A program made the translations under genes and the position numbers. From Saprospiraceae bacterium (GTDB taxonomy: Bacteria > Bacteroidota > Bacteroidia > Chitinophagales > Saprospiraceae), in contig JADJNF010000005.1 of assembly GCA_016714445.1 (NCBI GenBank), forward strand, positions 62,001 through 126,000: a DNA stretch of 64,000 nucleotides, given 5' to 3'. The notes beneath the pieces were generated by a model. That model saw only the letters and a list, made by a program, of their open reading frames with translations. It did no database searches and was not told where the DNA came from. This document shows, piece by piece, positions 44,126-53,720 of this stretch (its first letter is position 1; each line of letters begins with the position of its first letter).

Positions 44126-47100
44126 ATGCCAGATCCGAAATTAGGTAAATTATATGATGTGTTATCTCAGAAGGACCCTTCTGTGGTGGCAGGCTTAGAC
44201 CGTGAAAATTTTATTACAAAGTTTTCAGGGGATAAAAATATGCGTAAACTATACGAAGGTCTTAAGCAAAAACGCCCTGAGTTTGTATCGGGTGTGGATG
44301 CTGATGCTTTTGTAGGTAAGTTCAAAGAAGCTGGATTTTGGGATAAGATTGGCGTCGGTTTAGGTACTGGTAAAGTCCCTGGTAAAGAGGAGGAGAAGTT
44401 AGCTCCTAGTATGAACTTCGCAGAGAAAACTGTTGCAGGTATGCTAGGATCTACTGCAGAGGCTAATGCTGCGTACGAGCAAGATTTACAAAGGCAAACT
44501 GGTGAATACTCTAAAGAGTTAGCAGATGCTGAGGCAGCTATAAGGGACCCTAATTCGTCTATGCCTATTAAGCAAGATGCTTATAATAAGTACAAAACAG
44601 CTGCAGAAAAATTAGCAGATAAATCTAAGGCACTCCTAAGTGATTTTGATAAATTTGATGAGGCTAAGTTTGAAACTACTTTAAATACTGTTAAAGCTCT
44701 TCAAAAGCAACTTAATGCTACTTCAGATCCTTTAACAAAACAACAAATACAGGATAAGTTATCTCCTCATATGGAGTATTTATCTACACTAGAGCAATCC
44801 GATAATTTTAAGAATTACGTAAAAGCTAATGAGGCTCTTAATAGAAGCCGTTCTTTAAGGAACGCGCTTTTCCCAGAAGCAATAAAAGAGGAGGCGGAGA
44901 CTAAAGCTAAACAAACTGCAATTGATAAAGAGTCTCAAGCTACCGAAGAGTCTGGCGGAATAATTTCCAACGTTACTGAACACCTACGTAACCTTAACGT
45001 AGATGTAGCCCAATCCCTATTTAATGTAGCTAATTCGTTAGAGGGGATGGTATCTCCTATAACTAATAAATTATTTTCCAAAGAAGCTCAAGCAGAGTAT
45101 AGAGCGAAGAGGCTAGCTACAGTAGATTCTGTTAATAATTATTTAGACTCATATAAACCTTCTGATTTAAAAGGCTCCTATAAAGAGGAGTATGTTCCAT
45201 TAGCTAACGGTAAGTCTATTGTCTATGATAATGGGCAAGTTACTTATGGTAGAGATAAGAATGGTTATATGTACGAGCCTACAGAGCAAGAAATTGCCGA
45301 GGCAGAGTTAGCTAAAGAAAGTAAGGGAGTAAAGAATAGACGAAATACTAAAGTACTTGGTGCCAATTTTCAAAAAGTAGTGGTAGATTTAGCTACTCAG
45401 ATAGCTTTAGGAAGAGGTATGGGAGCTTTAGGTGTAAACTCAGCTACAATGTCTACTAGTATCCCTACAGCTCTTCAGAGCTTCGGAGAATACTATACAG
45501 AAGCTATTAGAGCGGGAGAAGATGATACCACAGCATATGCTTCGGCAGCGGCTAAGTCCGTATCTGATGCTTTACTAGAGAACATAGGAGGTTTAGAGTC
45601 AAAGTTACTAGGTAAAGGCGTAGGTCAGCCTATTCTAAATAGAGCTAAAGCTGATGTACGTAAAAAGTTCTTAGAAGGTACTATAGGAGCCAAAGATCTC
45701 TTAGGCGAATACTCTAAATATGTAATGAGTAAAGCTGGCGAATCTGTTAAGCAGGGTGTTGGTGAGGTGTTTGAAGAAGTTCTACAAGGTGTAGGACAAG
45801 ATGCTCTAGATAACGCCATACTTGGTTCTGATATAGATATTGTAAATAAACAAATAAAAGGTTTTGAAGAGACCGCTTTATTATCCTTTGGCGTAGGCGC
45901 TGGAGCTTCTTCTATAAAAGAATTTGCTACTGTAAACACAGATTTTAAAAAGAACATTCATGTAAATGCCCTCAACCAAATGATCCTGGATAGAGGTAAT
46001 TTAGATAATATTCTAAACAGTGCTAACGTTACAGATGAGCGCAGAGCTGCTGTGAAAGCTCAAGTTAATTATGTTACTAATGAGTTAGAAGCTAGGGGCA
46101 TTTCCGATAATATACAAGCTACTGGATTAGCTAAACTTAAATGGGATTGGGAGTATGCTTTACAAGAAAAAGAAGCTGACGGTAATATGTCCGATACAGC
46201 TAAGGCTAAGTATACTGATAAGATAAAAGAAATAGATACTGCATTAGATGAACTGGCTAAAGAGAAAACTACATCGTCTGAAACAGGCGATACTACAGAA
46301 GCTGCTGAACCTGATACTATGGGTGGCACAGCTACTAATACAGAAGGTACTGTCGAGCCCGACGCTACTACAACTCCCTTATCAGATGATGAACTTGCTG
46401 CACAAGCAGCAGCTAAACAAGCTGCCCAAGATCTTTTCGGAGAAGATGCCGCAGAAGATACCCCAGAAGAAGATACGTCTATAGAAAGGTCTGTAGCTCA
46501 GAGAGTGTTACTATCTGATGTTATTGGAGATAGTTTATTTGAAGATGCTAATGGTAATGTAGGTACTATTGATATTACTGAGGAAGGAGAAGTGGAATTT
46601 TCTTATGGAAATAATGTAGTAAAATTAGGAAATACATCAGATTTAGGAGATGCCTCAGTAGCAGAGCTAGGCTTAACACCAAAACGGGTAGACGGAGAAG
46701 ATTCTGGTAAAGTATTTTCTATTGGGGATACTAAATATGTTGTAGACGACCCTTCGGCTGTTACTTATGATAAGGATGGTAAGGTAGAGTCAGTGAGGGC
46801 TTTAAGAGTTGAGGACGGAAAAACTGTGGCTGTAGAATTACGAGGGCCTGAAGCTCAAGAAATTGCTTATAGAGTTAAACTAAAAGAATTATACGATAGA
46901 GATGGAGAAGAAAACACAAAGTCCAGAATCGCAGAAGCTGTTGGACAATTGGAGGAAGTATCAGGAGATGCCGATGTCGCAGAAGTTGAAGATACTAAAC
47001 AAACTAGAAGAGAACTCCCAGGAACAAGCTACACCACCGAAAACGGCAGAACCTACACAATAGATTCTTACGATAAGAAAGGTAATGTCAAGTTCCAATA

Positions 47101-50100
47101 CGAAGATCACAACGGAAAGACTGTTAAAGGCACTTGGGATAAAGCAGAATTTGAAGGCTTTATTGCCGACGGTACATTAACTAAGTCTAAAGGTAACCCT
47201 GCCCCAAAAATTACTTCTACGCCTGCTAAAGGTAAGTCTACAACTACTACCGCTGAGCCAGTTACAGAAAAGACTGTATCAGAAGCTAAAGTAGCTAGTC
47301 CTAAGAAAGTCGCTGCTATAGGTAGAATGACTATCAAAAAAGGAGATAGGGTAACTGTACGAGATAAGGAAGGTAATGTCATTAAACGTAATGTAGAGGT
47401 CTTAGAAGTTTCTCCCGATAAGAAAACTGTTAAGACTGAATTCAAAGGTAAATTTAGCGTAGTTCCTATCGAACAGATAGAGAACTTGGACGCAAAGTCT
47501 ATTACAAACGCTTATAAAGAGGCTAAAAAAAATAATACTGACCCTGAGTTAGTTGAAGCTGTAGAAGCTTTAGCCCCTAAACAAAAAACTAAGGAAAAAA
47601 CTAAAGAAGCTGCCAAAGAAAGTAAGAAAGAAAGTATAGGAGAAGTTACGGAGGAAGAGTTTGTAGCTTTTAAAAATACTGGTTTAGTATCTCCAAAAAG
47701 ATTAAAGAGTATTGCAGCCAAACAAGATGCTGGAGAAGCTCTTACAGAAAAAGAAAAGACCATAGCGGAGAAAAAGCAGAAAGACATTGATAAAATCAAT
47801 GCTAAATACGATGCAGAACTAAAAGCATTAGAACAACAACCTACACCAAAAGTAGAAGCAGGTAGTGTTGGTGTAGGGGGAGATGTGAAATTAGAAAAAG
47901 GCAATAAAATACAATGGAATGTTTTTGGTAATGAAGAAAGTGGGGAATGGACTGTTGGTGAAAAAACCAAAACAAGAGGCGGTAAAGATGCAGTTGTTTT
48001 AACAAAAGTATATGTAGAATCATCAAGTGATGGTAGGAGTTACACTAAAGAATATGCTGATGCTAACGGAATAAAATATGACAACGAAAGAACAGTTGAA
48101 CACATTGTTCCATTGGAAGATTTACAATCCCTCAAAGAAACACCCAAAGCAGGTAGTGTTGGTGTAGGGGGAGATGTGGAAGCTAAAAAAGCTGATATAG
48201 AAAGAAGAAGTGGATTAAATGGTGTAGAAGAAATAATATTTTCAAATCCCAATTTTAGACTTGAAGGTTTTGAAATAGAGGGTAATTATTGGAATGTAGT
48301 AACATCAACAGACAGAGCTAAAGTTCTTGTAAATATAAATGGTGTTATTGTGCCTTTTTATTTGACAACAGGGCAAGCAGGTAAAGGACTTGTTCCAGGA
48401 TGGTATCCGTTTTTTGGAATAGGTAAAGATGGTTGGCTTAATAAAACAGATAAGTCTGATATGGAGACTTATTATGAAAGATACTGGGGAAAAGAAACAG
48501 CAGATATTGTAAAATCTATATCTGAGGAATTAAACAGTTTTTATGGTTCAGACCCTTCTACTTTTAAAAATGACGGAGACCCTAATGCAACTTCAAGACC
48601 TTTAACTACGTTAGCGGATAAAGTAGAAGATTATATTAATTCAAAATTAAACTATACACCTGCAATAAATAATGCTGATGCGAGAAAAACTTTAAGAAAT
48701 AATGTAGAACAATTAGGTAAAGAAATCAACGATAAATATGATGCAGAATTAGCTGCTCCACAAGTTTCTACAGATAAAAAAGCTGATATAGAAAAAAGAA
48801 GGCAAGCTGCAGCTCCTAAAGAAAAAACAAAGGAACAGTTAGAGAAAGAGGAAAGACAAAGACAATATGAAGAAGATTTAGCAGCAGCTAAGGAAAGGGC
48901 AGCTAATGCCCCTCCACCACCTCCTGTAGTAGAGGCTCCTACAATTACTGTAGAACCTACTACTGCTAAAACAGAGTCGCCTAAAGCCCCTAAACCTAAA
49001 GTAGACACAGTGGTAAAAGCTACTGTTAAAGGTAGTAGTAAAAAATCTATCACTAAGTTTGATTTAAGGCACCTTCAAAGATTACATGCAGCTGGAGTTA
49101 AGTTTACTACAAAAGCCGCTAGAAGTGGAGGTCTTATCACTGCAAATGTAGGGGATGTTCTAATGAACAAAGATGGGGTATTCTTTACAGTACAAGATGT
49201 TAGTGGCGGCAGAGTTACAGGTAAACTTTCTTATGTTAATGATAAAGGGTTTGTATCTGAGAATAGGAACCCTACTGATGTTCGCGTAGTAGATATATCT
49301 GATATAGATTTTCCTACAGATACTTCTTTTGATATAGATAAACAAGTAGAACAAGTAACTAAAGCTCTAGGCAAAATAGTGCCTGGACTTACTGTGAATG
49401 TATTATCTGACGCTGAGTACAAAGCTAAATTTAAAGATAACTCAAGAGGTAAATACCAACGAAAAGACGGTAAAGTAACTATTACTATTAATAGGGATAC
49501 GGCAAAAGATAACACTGTATTTCATGAAGCTGCTCATGCTGTATTTGTTCATTACTATGGAACAAAGTCTAAGGATATACATATTATCCATAGAACTATC
49601 AGAGAGGCTTTAAATACTAGTTTGTATCCAGAAGAACAAGAACTAGCTAAGCAATTAGATAAATTTATAGAAAGAGACCCTGAGGACATTAAACCTCATG
49701 AGTATCTTGCAGAATTAGTCGGATTTCTTTCCGCTAACAGAACTAAACTAACAGGTACTACTGTAGGAGAAAGAATGGTAGAGTACTTAAACAATATGTT
49801 CGAAAAATTGTTAGGTATAAGACCTTTTACTGCAGGCTCTGATATTAATAGTATTATAAAATTGGTTAATAACATTGCTGTTAATTTAGCCGAAGGTCAG
49901 GTTATTGAAGATACTATAGAAGCTGCTAAAGATACAGACGTAGAATTAGATTATTCTCAAAAAGAAATATCTAGTCAATTAAAGACATCTCAAAGTGTCG
50001 CAGAGAAAGAATTATTAGATCGCCAAATTCCAAGTAATGCAAGAACAGTCAAGCTCACAAGATTATCAAAATCAGAAGAATCAGGCCGCAGTCAAAGCGG

Positions 50101-52822
50101 TAAAATCAATGCAGAAGCAACCATTATCACAAGCGGAGTTCACGAAGCAATTACAAGAGAACAAGGAATCAGCAATCCAAATGCATATGCAAAGACAAAA
50201 CAACTAGAAGAGCAGGAATTAATTCAGTACGCTCTTAAAAACGACTTAATGTTACCTCTTCCGCAAGGAGAGATAGTTGACTCAGGTAATGAGAGTGATA
50301 TTTATTTAGGAAGTAACCTAAATACCTTAGTTAAAGTAAATAATGCAAACAATAATAATAGTTGGTTAGAACTATTAGATGGTATTGCTATTCACAATTC
50401 CGAGAATCCTTCTACGCCATATACAATAACAGGATTTACTAAAAATGCTGACGGAGAATTTTCTATCGTTTTAGAACAAAATAGAATAGTAGGTAAACCT
50501 GCAGAATTTAATAAAATACATAAGCATCTTATAAAGAGCGGCTTCAAGGTATATGGCAATGAGGGAGATGGGGTGTATTTACACAAAGGTAAAGGTATAA
50601 TACTTGAAGATGTAAAAGAAGCCAATGTTATAGAGGATGGTTTAGGTAACCTCCATTTTATAGATACTGATTACTATCCGTATGTACCCTACAAAGGAGG
50701 TAGTAGGAAAGTAGAATTAGTTAAAGCTCCTGCTACAAAAGCAGCAGAGCCTCCTAAAGTTACTCCTCAAAAGCAGCTAACTTTATTTAATACTTTGTTC
50801 GGTAAAGAGAAAGGAGAGGCTACGAATAGGTTAGTAAATAGAATAAAGAAAAACATAGCTAAACGATTAGGTATCTCTGTAAATGAGTACAATGAAAGAC
50901 TTGTTTGGGCGGCAGTAAAATCTATCCCAACCTCTGTCAATGAGTTAATAAACTCTATAGGAGGACTAATGGCTCAGAGAGACTTACAAGAAGCTAAGGT
51001 ACTCTACCAAGAAGAATTACTTGCTGTTAATAATACGTATACTCCTAGTAAGGCTATGTTAGCTAAGGTAGAAGGTATGACAGAGAAGGATGTTTGGTTA
51101 GCTAAACTTATAGAAACCTACCAACCTTTAAGAGATTTCATAAATAGAAATTACAGTGTACAAGTAGATCAATCGGCTAGGGAACGTGTTAATACTCTTC
51201 AAGCTAAGTTAGCTACTTTAGTTAAAGATGGTAAGAAAGATTCTGCGGAATTTGCCGACACCAAAGAAGAATTAGAAGATTATAAGTCAGTCATAGCTCA
51301 AGAGAAAAAAGGCAGAGTCAACATGGCCGCTGTTAAAACTTTTATAGCTTCTGAGTTATCTTCTATATCTAACATAGCAGAAAATTCAGATAACTACTAT
51401 ATCAAAGAATTTCCTCAGAATGTTATAGATGATAGGATAGACCAATATAAAAATAAGGACTACAATCCAGACGAACTACTTAGGTGGGAAGCTATGCTAG
51501 ACCCACAGGTTAGGGCAGACACTGTTGCAGCAAATGCTACAGCACAAAAAGCCGATCTAAAAGGAATCATAACCTATCTAAATAACGGAGAATACTCTCC
51601 TGAATTCGCTTTATATCTACTCAATGATATATTAGCTTATGATTACTATACTAAAGATGGTAATGTACATAAGAGACCAAGGAAGAACGATACTATAAAT
51701 TCCTTCAACCTAGTTAGCCCTATGGTTGTCGGAGGTATGTATAGAGATCACAATAGTAATTCTCAAAAATCCGCTTATCTTGAATATTTAAGTGTTAAGA
51801 AGACAGTAAAAAATGTAGATAAAGTTTTTCTTGAAGACTACGCTAAGTACAAAGTAGCAGATACTCGTGATGGTTTTTGGGTTAAGTTTGATAAAGGTAA
51901 TGAGGAACACTATTCTGACCTACATGCAGCTGCAGCCACTACTCAAGGTACAGGTGATTGGTGTACTGGATCTAGCTTAGGTACAGCTACAGCACACTTG
52001 AATGGCGGGGATTTCTATATACATCTAAATAAAGAAGGTAAAGCTACATTAGCTATACGCTATGAAGAAGACCGTATAGGAGAGGAACCGAGAGGACTTT
52101 TAGATGGACAAAATGTTCGTCCTGAAGATAGTGATATACTATCAGATTTTCTACTCAATACAGCCCCAAATGGCACAGACTTCATAGATACTGTAACACA
52201 GAATAAATTAATTAAGAGGTTTCTAGATAATGGCAAGCAGCCTCTTATGGATTTGACTAAAGAGGAGTTTATCTTTATAGATACTAAGGTAAAACGACGC
52301 GGTTATAAGGAGGACCCTAATGTGGATGCCTTAGTAAGTAGTCTTACCCGCGAGGTTGCTGCCAAATCTTTTGGAATTGATATAAGCCAGGTTGTGTCTA
52401 AAGTAGAGGCATCTTCTATAGATGATAAAAGTTCTATAGTTGTTGTGTTAGGTAAACTTTATATAGATCCTTATGAAGATGAATCAGGTTTTATTAATTT
52501 GGAGTATGCTAGAGCTGTATCTGTGTCAGATAATTCGGTGTTTACTGCCCCTAAGTTAACCGACACTAGAAGAGTTATATTAGCTAAGAACTCTACTGCT
52601 ATATTACCATCGTTGGAGCGGGCAGACTCTTTCTATGCTGAAGAAGCGTCAAAGTTAGTAGTAAATAATTTAAAGAGTGTAACTACTTTATCTGCTTATG
52701 AGTATTCTACCATAAATGCCAGTAATTTAGAAGTTATCCATGGACAACTTACCGTTAAGTTGGGAGCTAATATTAATTTCCCTAAACTACACACTGCGGA
52801 TTACTGTGAATTTTTCACTTGA
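44126..52822 (+). CDS. Giant polyvalent protein, first part (ends at in-frame TGA)
   Basis: 2898 residues. An N-terminal tandem repeat (LYxxLxxKxPxxVxGxDxxxFxxKF, residues 8-70) is followed by helices and a glycine-rich amphipathic region (about 410-615). Small beta domains alternate with K/E-rich linkers (615-1790). A zincin-like metallopeptidase has HEAAH at 1800-1804 and a downstream AEL. A kinase-like domain of polyvalent proteins (about 2030-2190) has GNESDIYLG, EDVKEANVI and FIDTD. A WCTG-containing domain follows (about 2520-2690). LPxL-type beta-solenoid repeats begin near 2826 and are cut by TGA at 52820-52822. Such proteins are packaged and injected as multi-effector polypeptides. 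The domain names come from motif memory, not searches. Confidence 0.7.
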   Translation: MPDPKLGKLYDVLSQKDPSVVAGLDRENFITKFSGDKNMRKLYEGLKQKRPEFVSGVDADAFVGKFKEAGFWDKIGVGLGTGKVPGKEEEKLAPSMNFAEKTVAGMLGSTAEANAAYEQDLQRQTGEYSKELADAEAAIRDPNSSMPIKQDAYNKYKTAAEKLADKSKALLSDFDKFDEAKFETTLNTVKALQKQLNATSDPLTKQQIQDKLSPHMEYLSTLEQSDNFKNYVKANEALNRSRSLRNALFPEAIKEEAETKAKQTAIDKESQATEESGGIISNVTEHLRNLNVDVAQSLFNVANSLEGMVSPITNKLFSKEAQAEYRAKRLATVDSVNNYLDSYKPSDLKGSYKEEYVPLANGKSIVYDNGQVTYGRDKNGYMYEPTEQEIAEAELAKESKGVKNRRNTKVLGANFQKVVVDLATQIALGRGMGALGVNSATMSTSIPTALQSFGEYYTEAIRAGEDDTTAYASAAAKSVSDALLENIGGLESKLLGKGVGQPILNRAKADVRKKFLEGTIGAKDLLGEYSKYVMSKAGESVKQGVGEVFEEVLQGVGQDALDNAILGSDIDIVNKQIKGFEETALLSFGVGAGASSIKEFATVNTDFKKNIHVNALNQMILDRGNLDNILNSANVTDERRAAVKAQVNYVTNELEARGISDNIQATGLAKLKWDWEYALQEKEADGNMSDTAKAKYTDKIKEIDTALDELAKEKTTSSETGDTTEAAEPDTMGGTATNTEGTVEPDATTTPLSDDELAAQAAAKQAAQDLFGEDAAEDTPEEDTSIERSVAQRVLLSDVIGDSLFEDANGNVGTIDITEEGEVEFSYGNNVVKLGNTSDLGDASVAELGLTPKRVDGEDSGKVFSIGDTKYVVDDPSAVTYDKDGKVESVRALRVEDGKTVAVELRGPEAQEIAYRVKLKELYDRDGEENTKSRIAEAVGQLEEVSGDADVAEVEDTKQTRRELPGTSYTTENGRTYTIDSYDKKGNVKFQYEDHNGKTVKGTWDKAEFEGFIADGTLTKSKGNPAPKITSTPAKGKSTTTTAEPVTEKTVSEAKVASPKKVAAIGRMTIKKGDRVTVRDKEGNVIKRNVEVLEVSPDKKTVKTEFKGKFSVVPIEQIENLDAKSITNAYKEAKKNNTDPELVEAVEALAPKQKTKEKTKEAAKESKKESIGEVTEEEFVAFKNTGLVSPKRLKSIAAKQDAGEALTEKEKTIAEKKQKDIDKINAKYDAELKALEQQPTPKVEAGSVGVGGDVKLEKGNKIQWNVFGNEESGEWTVGEKTKTRGGKDAVVLTKVYVESSSDGRSYTKEYADANGIKYDNERTVEHIVPLEDLQSLKETPKAGSVGVGGDVEAKKADIERRSGLNGVEEIIFSNPNFRLEGFEIEGNYWNVVTSTDRAKVLVNINGVIVPFYLTTGQAGKGLVPGWYPFFGIGKDGWLNKTDKSDMETYYERYWGKETADIVKSISEELNSFYGSDPSTFKNDGDPNATSRPLTTLADKVEDYINSKLNYTPAINNADARKTLRNNVEQLGKEINDKYDAELAAPQVSTDKKADIEKRRQAAAPKEKTKEQLEKEERQRQYEEDLAAAKERAANAPPPPPVVEAPTITVEPTTAKTESPKAPKPKVDTVVKATVKGSSKKSITKFDLRHLQRLHAAGVKFTTKAARSGGLITANVGDVLMNKDGVFFTVQDVSGGRVTGKLSYVNDKGFVSENRNPTDVRVVDISDIDFPTDTSFDIDKQVEQVTKALGKIVPGLTVNVLSDAEYKAKFKDNSRGKYQRKDGKVTITINRDTAKDNTVFHEAAHAVFVHYYGTKSKDIHIIHRTIREALNTSLYPEEQELAKQLDKFIERDPEDIKPHEYLAELVGFLSANRTKLTGTTVGERMVEYLNNMFEKLLGIRPFTAGSDINSIIKLVNNIAVNLAEGQVIEDTIEAAKDTDVELDYSQKEISSQLKTSQSVAEKELLDRQIPSNARTVKLTRLSKSEESGRSQSGKINAEATIITSGVHEAITREQGISNPNAYAKTKQLEEQELIQYALKNDLMLPLPQGEIVDSGNESDIYLGSNLNTLVKVNNANNNNSWLELLDGIAIHNSENPSTPYTITGFTKNADGEFSIVLEQNRIVGKPAEFNKIHKHLIKSGFKVYGNEGDGVYLHKGKGIILEDVKEANVIEDGLGNLHFIDTDYYPYVPYKGGSRKVELVKAPATKAAEPPKVTPQKQLTLFNTLFGKEKGEATNRLVNRIKKNIAKRLGISVNEYNERLVWAAVKSIPTSVNELINSIGGLMAQRDLQEAKVLYQEELLAVNNTYTPSKAMLAKVEGMTEKDVWLAKLIETYQPLRDFINRNYSVQVDQSARERVNTLQAKLATLVKDGKKDSAEFADTKEELEDYKSVIAQEKKGRVNMAAVKTFIASELSSISNIAENSDNYYIKEFPQNVIDDRIDQYKNKDYNPDELLRWEAMLDPQVRADTVAANATAQKADLKGIITYLNNGEYSPEFALYLLNDILAYDYYTKDGNVHKRPRKNDTINSFNLVSPMVVGGMYRDHNSNSQKSAYLEYLSVKKTVKNVDKVFLEDYAKYKVADTRDGFWVKFDKGNEEHYSDLHAAAATTQGTGDWCTGSSLGTATAHLNGGDFYIHLNKEGKATLAIRYEEDRIGEEPRGLLDGQNVRPEDSDILSDFLLNTAPNGTDFIDTVTQNKLIKRFLDNGKQPLMDLTKEEFIFIDTKVKRRGYKEDPNVDALVSSLTREVAAKSFGIDISQVVSKVEASSIDDKSSIVVVLGKLYIDPYEDESGFINLEYARAVSVSDNSVFTAPKLTDTRRVILAKNSTAILPSLERADSFYAEEASKLVVNNLKSVTTLSAYEYSTINASNLEVIHGQLTVKLGANINFPKLHTADYCEFFT
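47857..47887 (+). repeat. 31-bp direct repeat, copy 1
   Basis: Encodes AGSVGVGGDV inside the giant gene. An identical copy lies at 48148-48178, 291 nt (97 codons) away. The two flank a segment of unlike codon style. Confidence 0.9.
48148..48178 (+). repeat. 31-bp direct repeat, copy 2
   Basis: Identical to 47857-47887 and in the same frame. It is followed at once by a second repeat pair (next entry). Confidence 0.9.
48185..48802 (+). repeat. Cassette flanked by short direct repeats encoding KKADIE(K/R)R
   Basis: AAAAAAGCTGATATAG at 48185-48200 recurs at 48776-48791, 591 nt (197 codons) away and in frame. The inside uses A-ending codons unlike the flanks. A KYDAEL-coding stretch also occurs on both sides (47803 and 48735), suggesting insertion by recombination between short repeats. 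Confidence 0.7.
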
Positions 52823-53720
52823 GACTCTATCAGTGCTGCTTATAGATTGGGAGAATTAAAGCCAAATACTAATACGTTATTTAGTTTACCTAGGTTAAAA
52901 TCAGCTAGGTATATTAGAGCTAATGCTAATGTTCAGTTAGATTTACCTGACATACTTAATATTGAAGAGCAACTAGAGTTATATGGAGGAGTGGTAAATA
53001 CCCCTAACGTAAGGAAAATTAACTTTCTATATGTAGAAGATGGGGAATTTATGAATAGTAGTATAACGGAAATTAGCAGTATTGATGTGATCAATTCTAC
53101 CGTAAATATGCCTAATATAAAAGGCTCCGTTTCCTTAATATTTGTTAGCGACGGACAATTGTTCTTGCCAGAAGTAGACTCAATAACTGGTAGGTTGGAA
53201 ATTAATGGCTCTATAGTAGAATTCCCTAATGTTATTACCACGAAAGGAGAGCTTAAAGTAGCTCATATGGGTAAATTATCCTTACCTAAAGCTACTACTA
53301 TATCAGGGGATCTTATTATTAATGACTCCTCTAACGCAGAATTCCCTAATGTACTTTCTGTAGATGGAGACATTATAGTTTCCGATTATAGCGGAGTGTC
53401 TCTACCTGCAGCAACATTAGTTAATGGGGCTATTAGGGTATATGAGAAAAGCAACGCAGACTTATCCAATGTACAAAAGATATATGGAAATTTGGTTGTT
53501 GGTGTAGATAGTGAGGTGTCTTTGCTTAATGTGGAATACATGGAAGGTAATATTGATATTTCTCCATATTGCGACGTATCATTACCTAATTTACGTTATT
53601 TTGATGGTTGGGACATAACCATGGGGAGAAGCAGCTCTTTAGCCTTACCTAGAGTAGTATCTATGAAGGCAGATTTAGACCTTACTGTAACCTCTGAAGT
53701 ATCCTTACTTTCTTTTAGTC
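52590..53720 (+). repeat. LPxL beta-solenoid coding repeats spanning the TGA
   Basis: About 18 units of 19-20 codons with the form P-[NKR]-[LVA]-x-x-[IV]-x-G-x-[LI]-x-[VI] follow one another. The pattern continues in the same frame on both sides of the stop at 52820, which lies inside one unit. Confidence 0.75.
52820..52822 (+). other. In-frame TGA interrupting the giant gene
   Basis: The codon at position 2899 is TGA. The frame on either side is open for 2898 and 2093 codons and carries the same repeat. No ATG lies nearby in frame. Confidence 0.9.
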
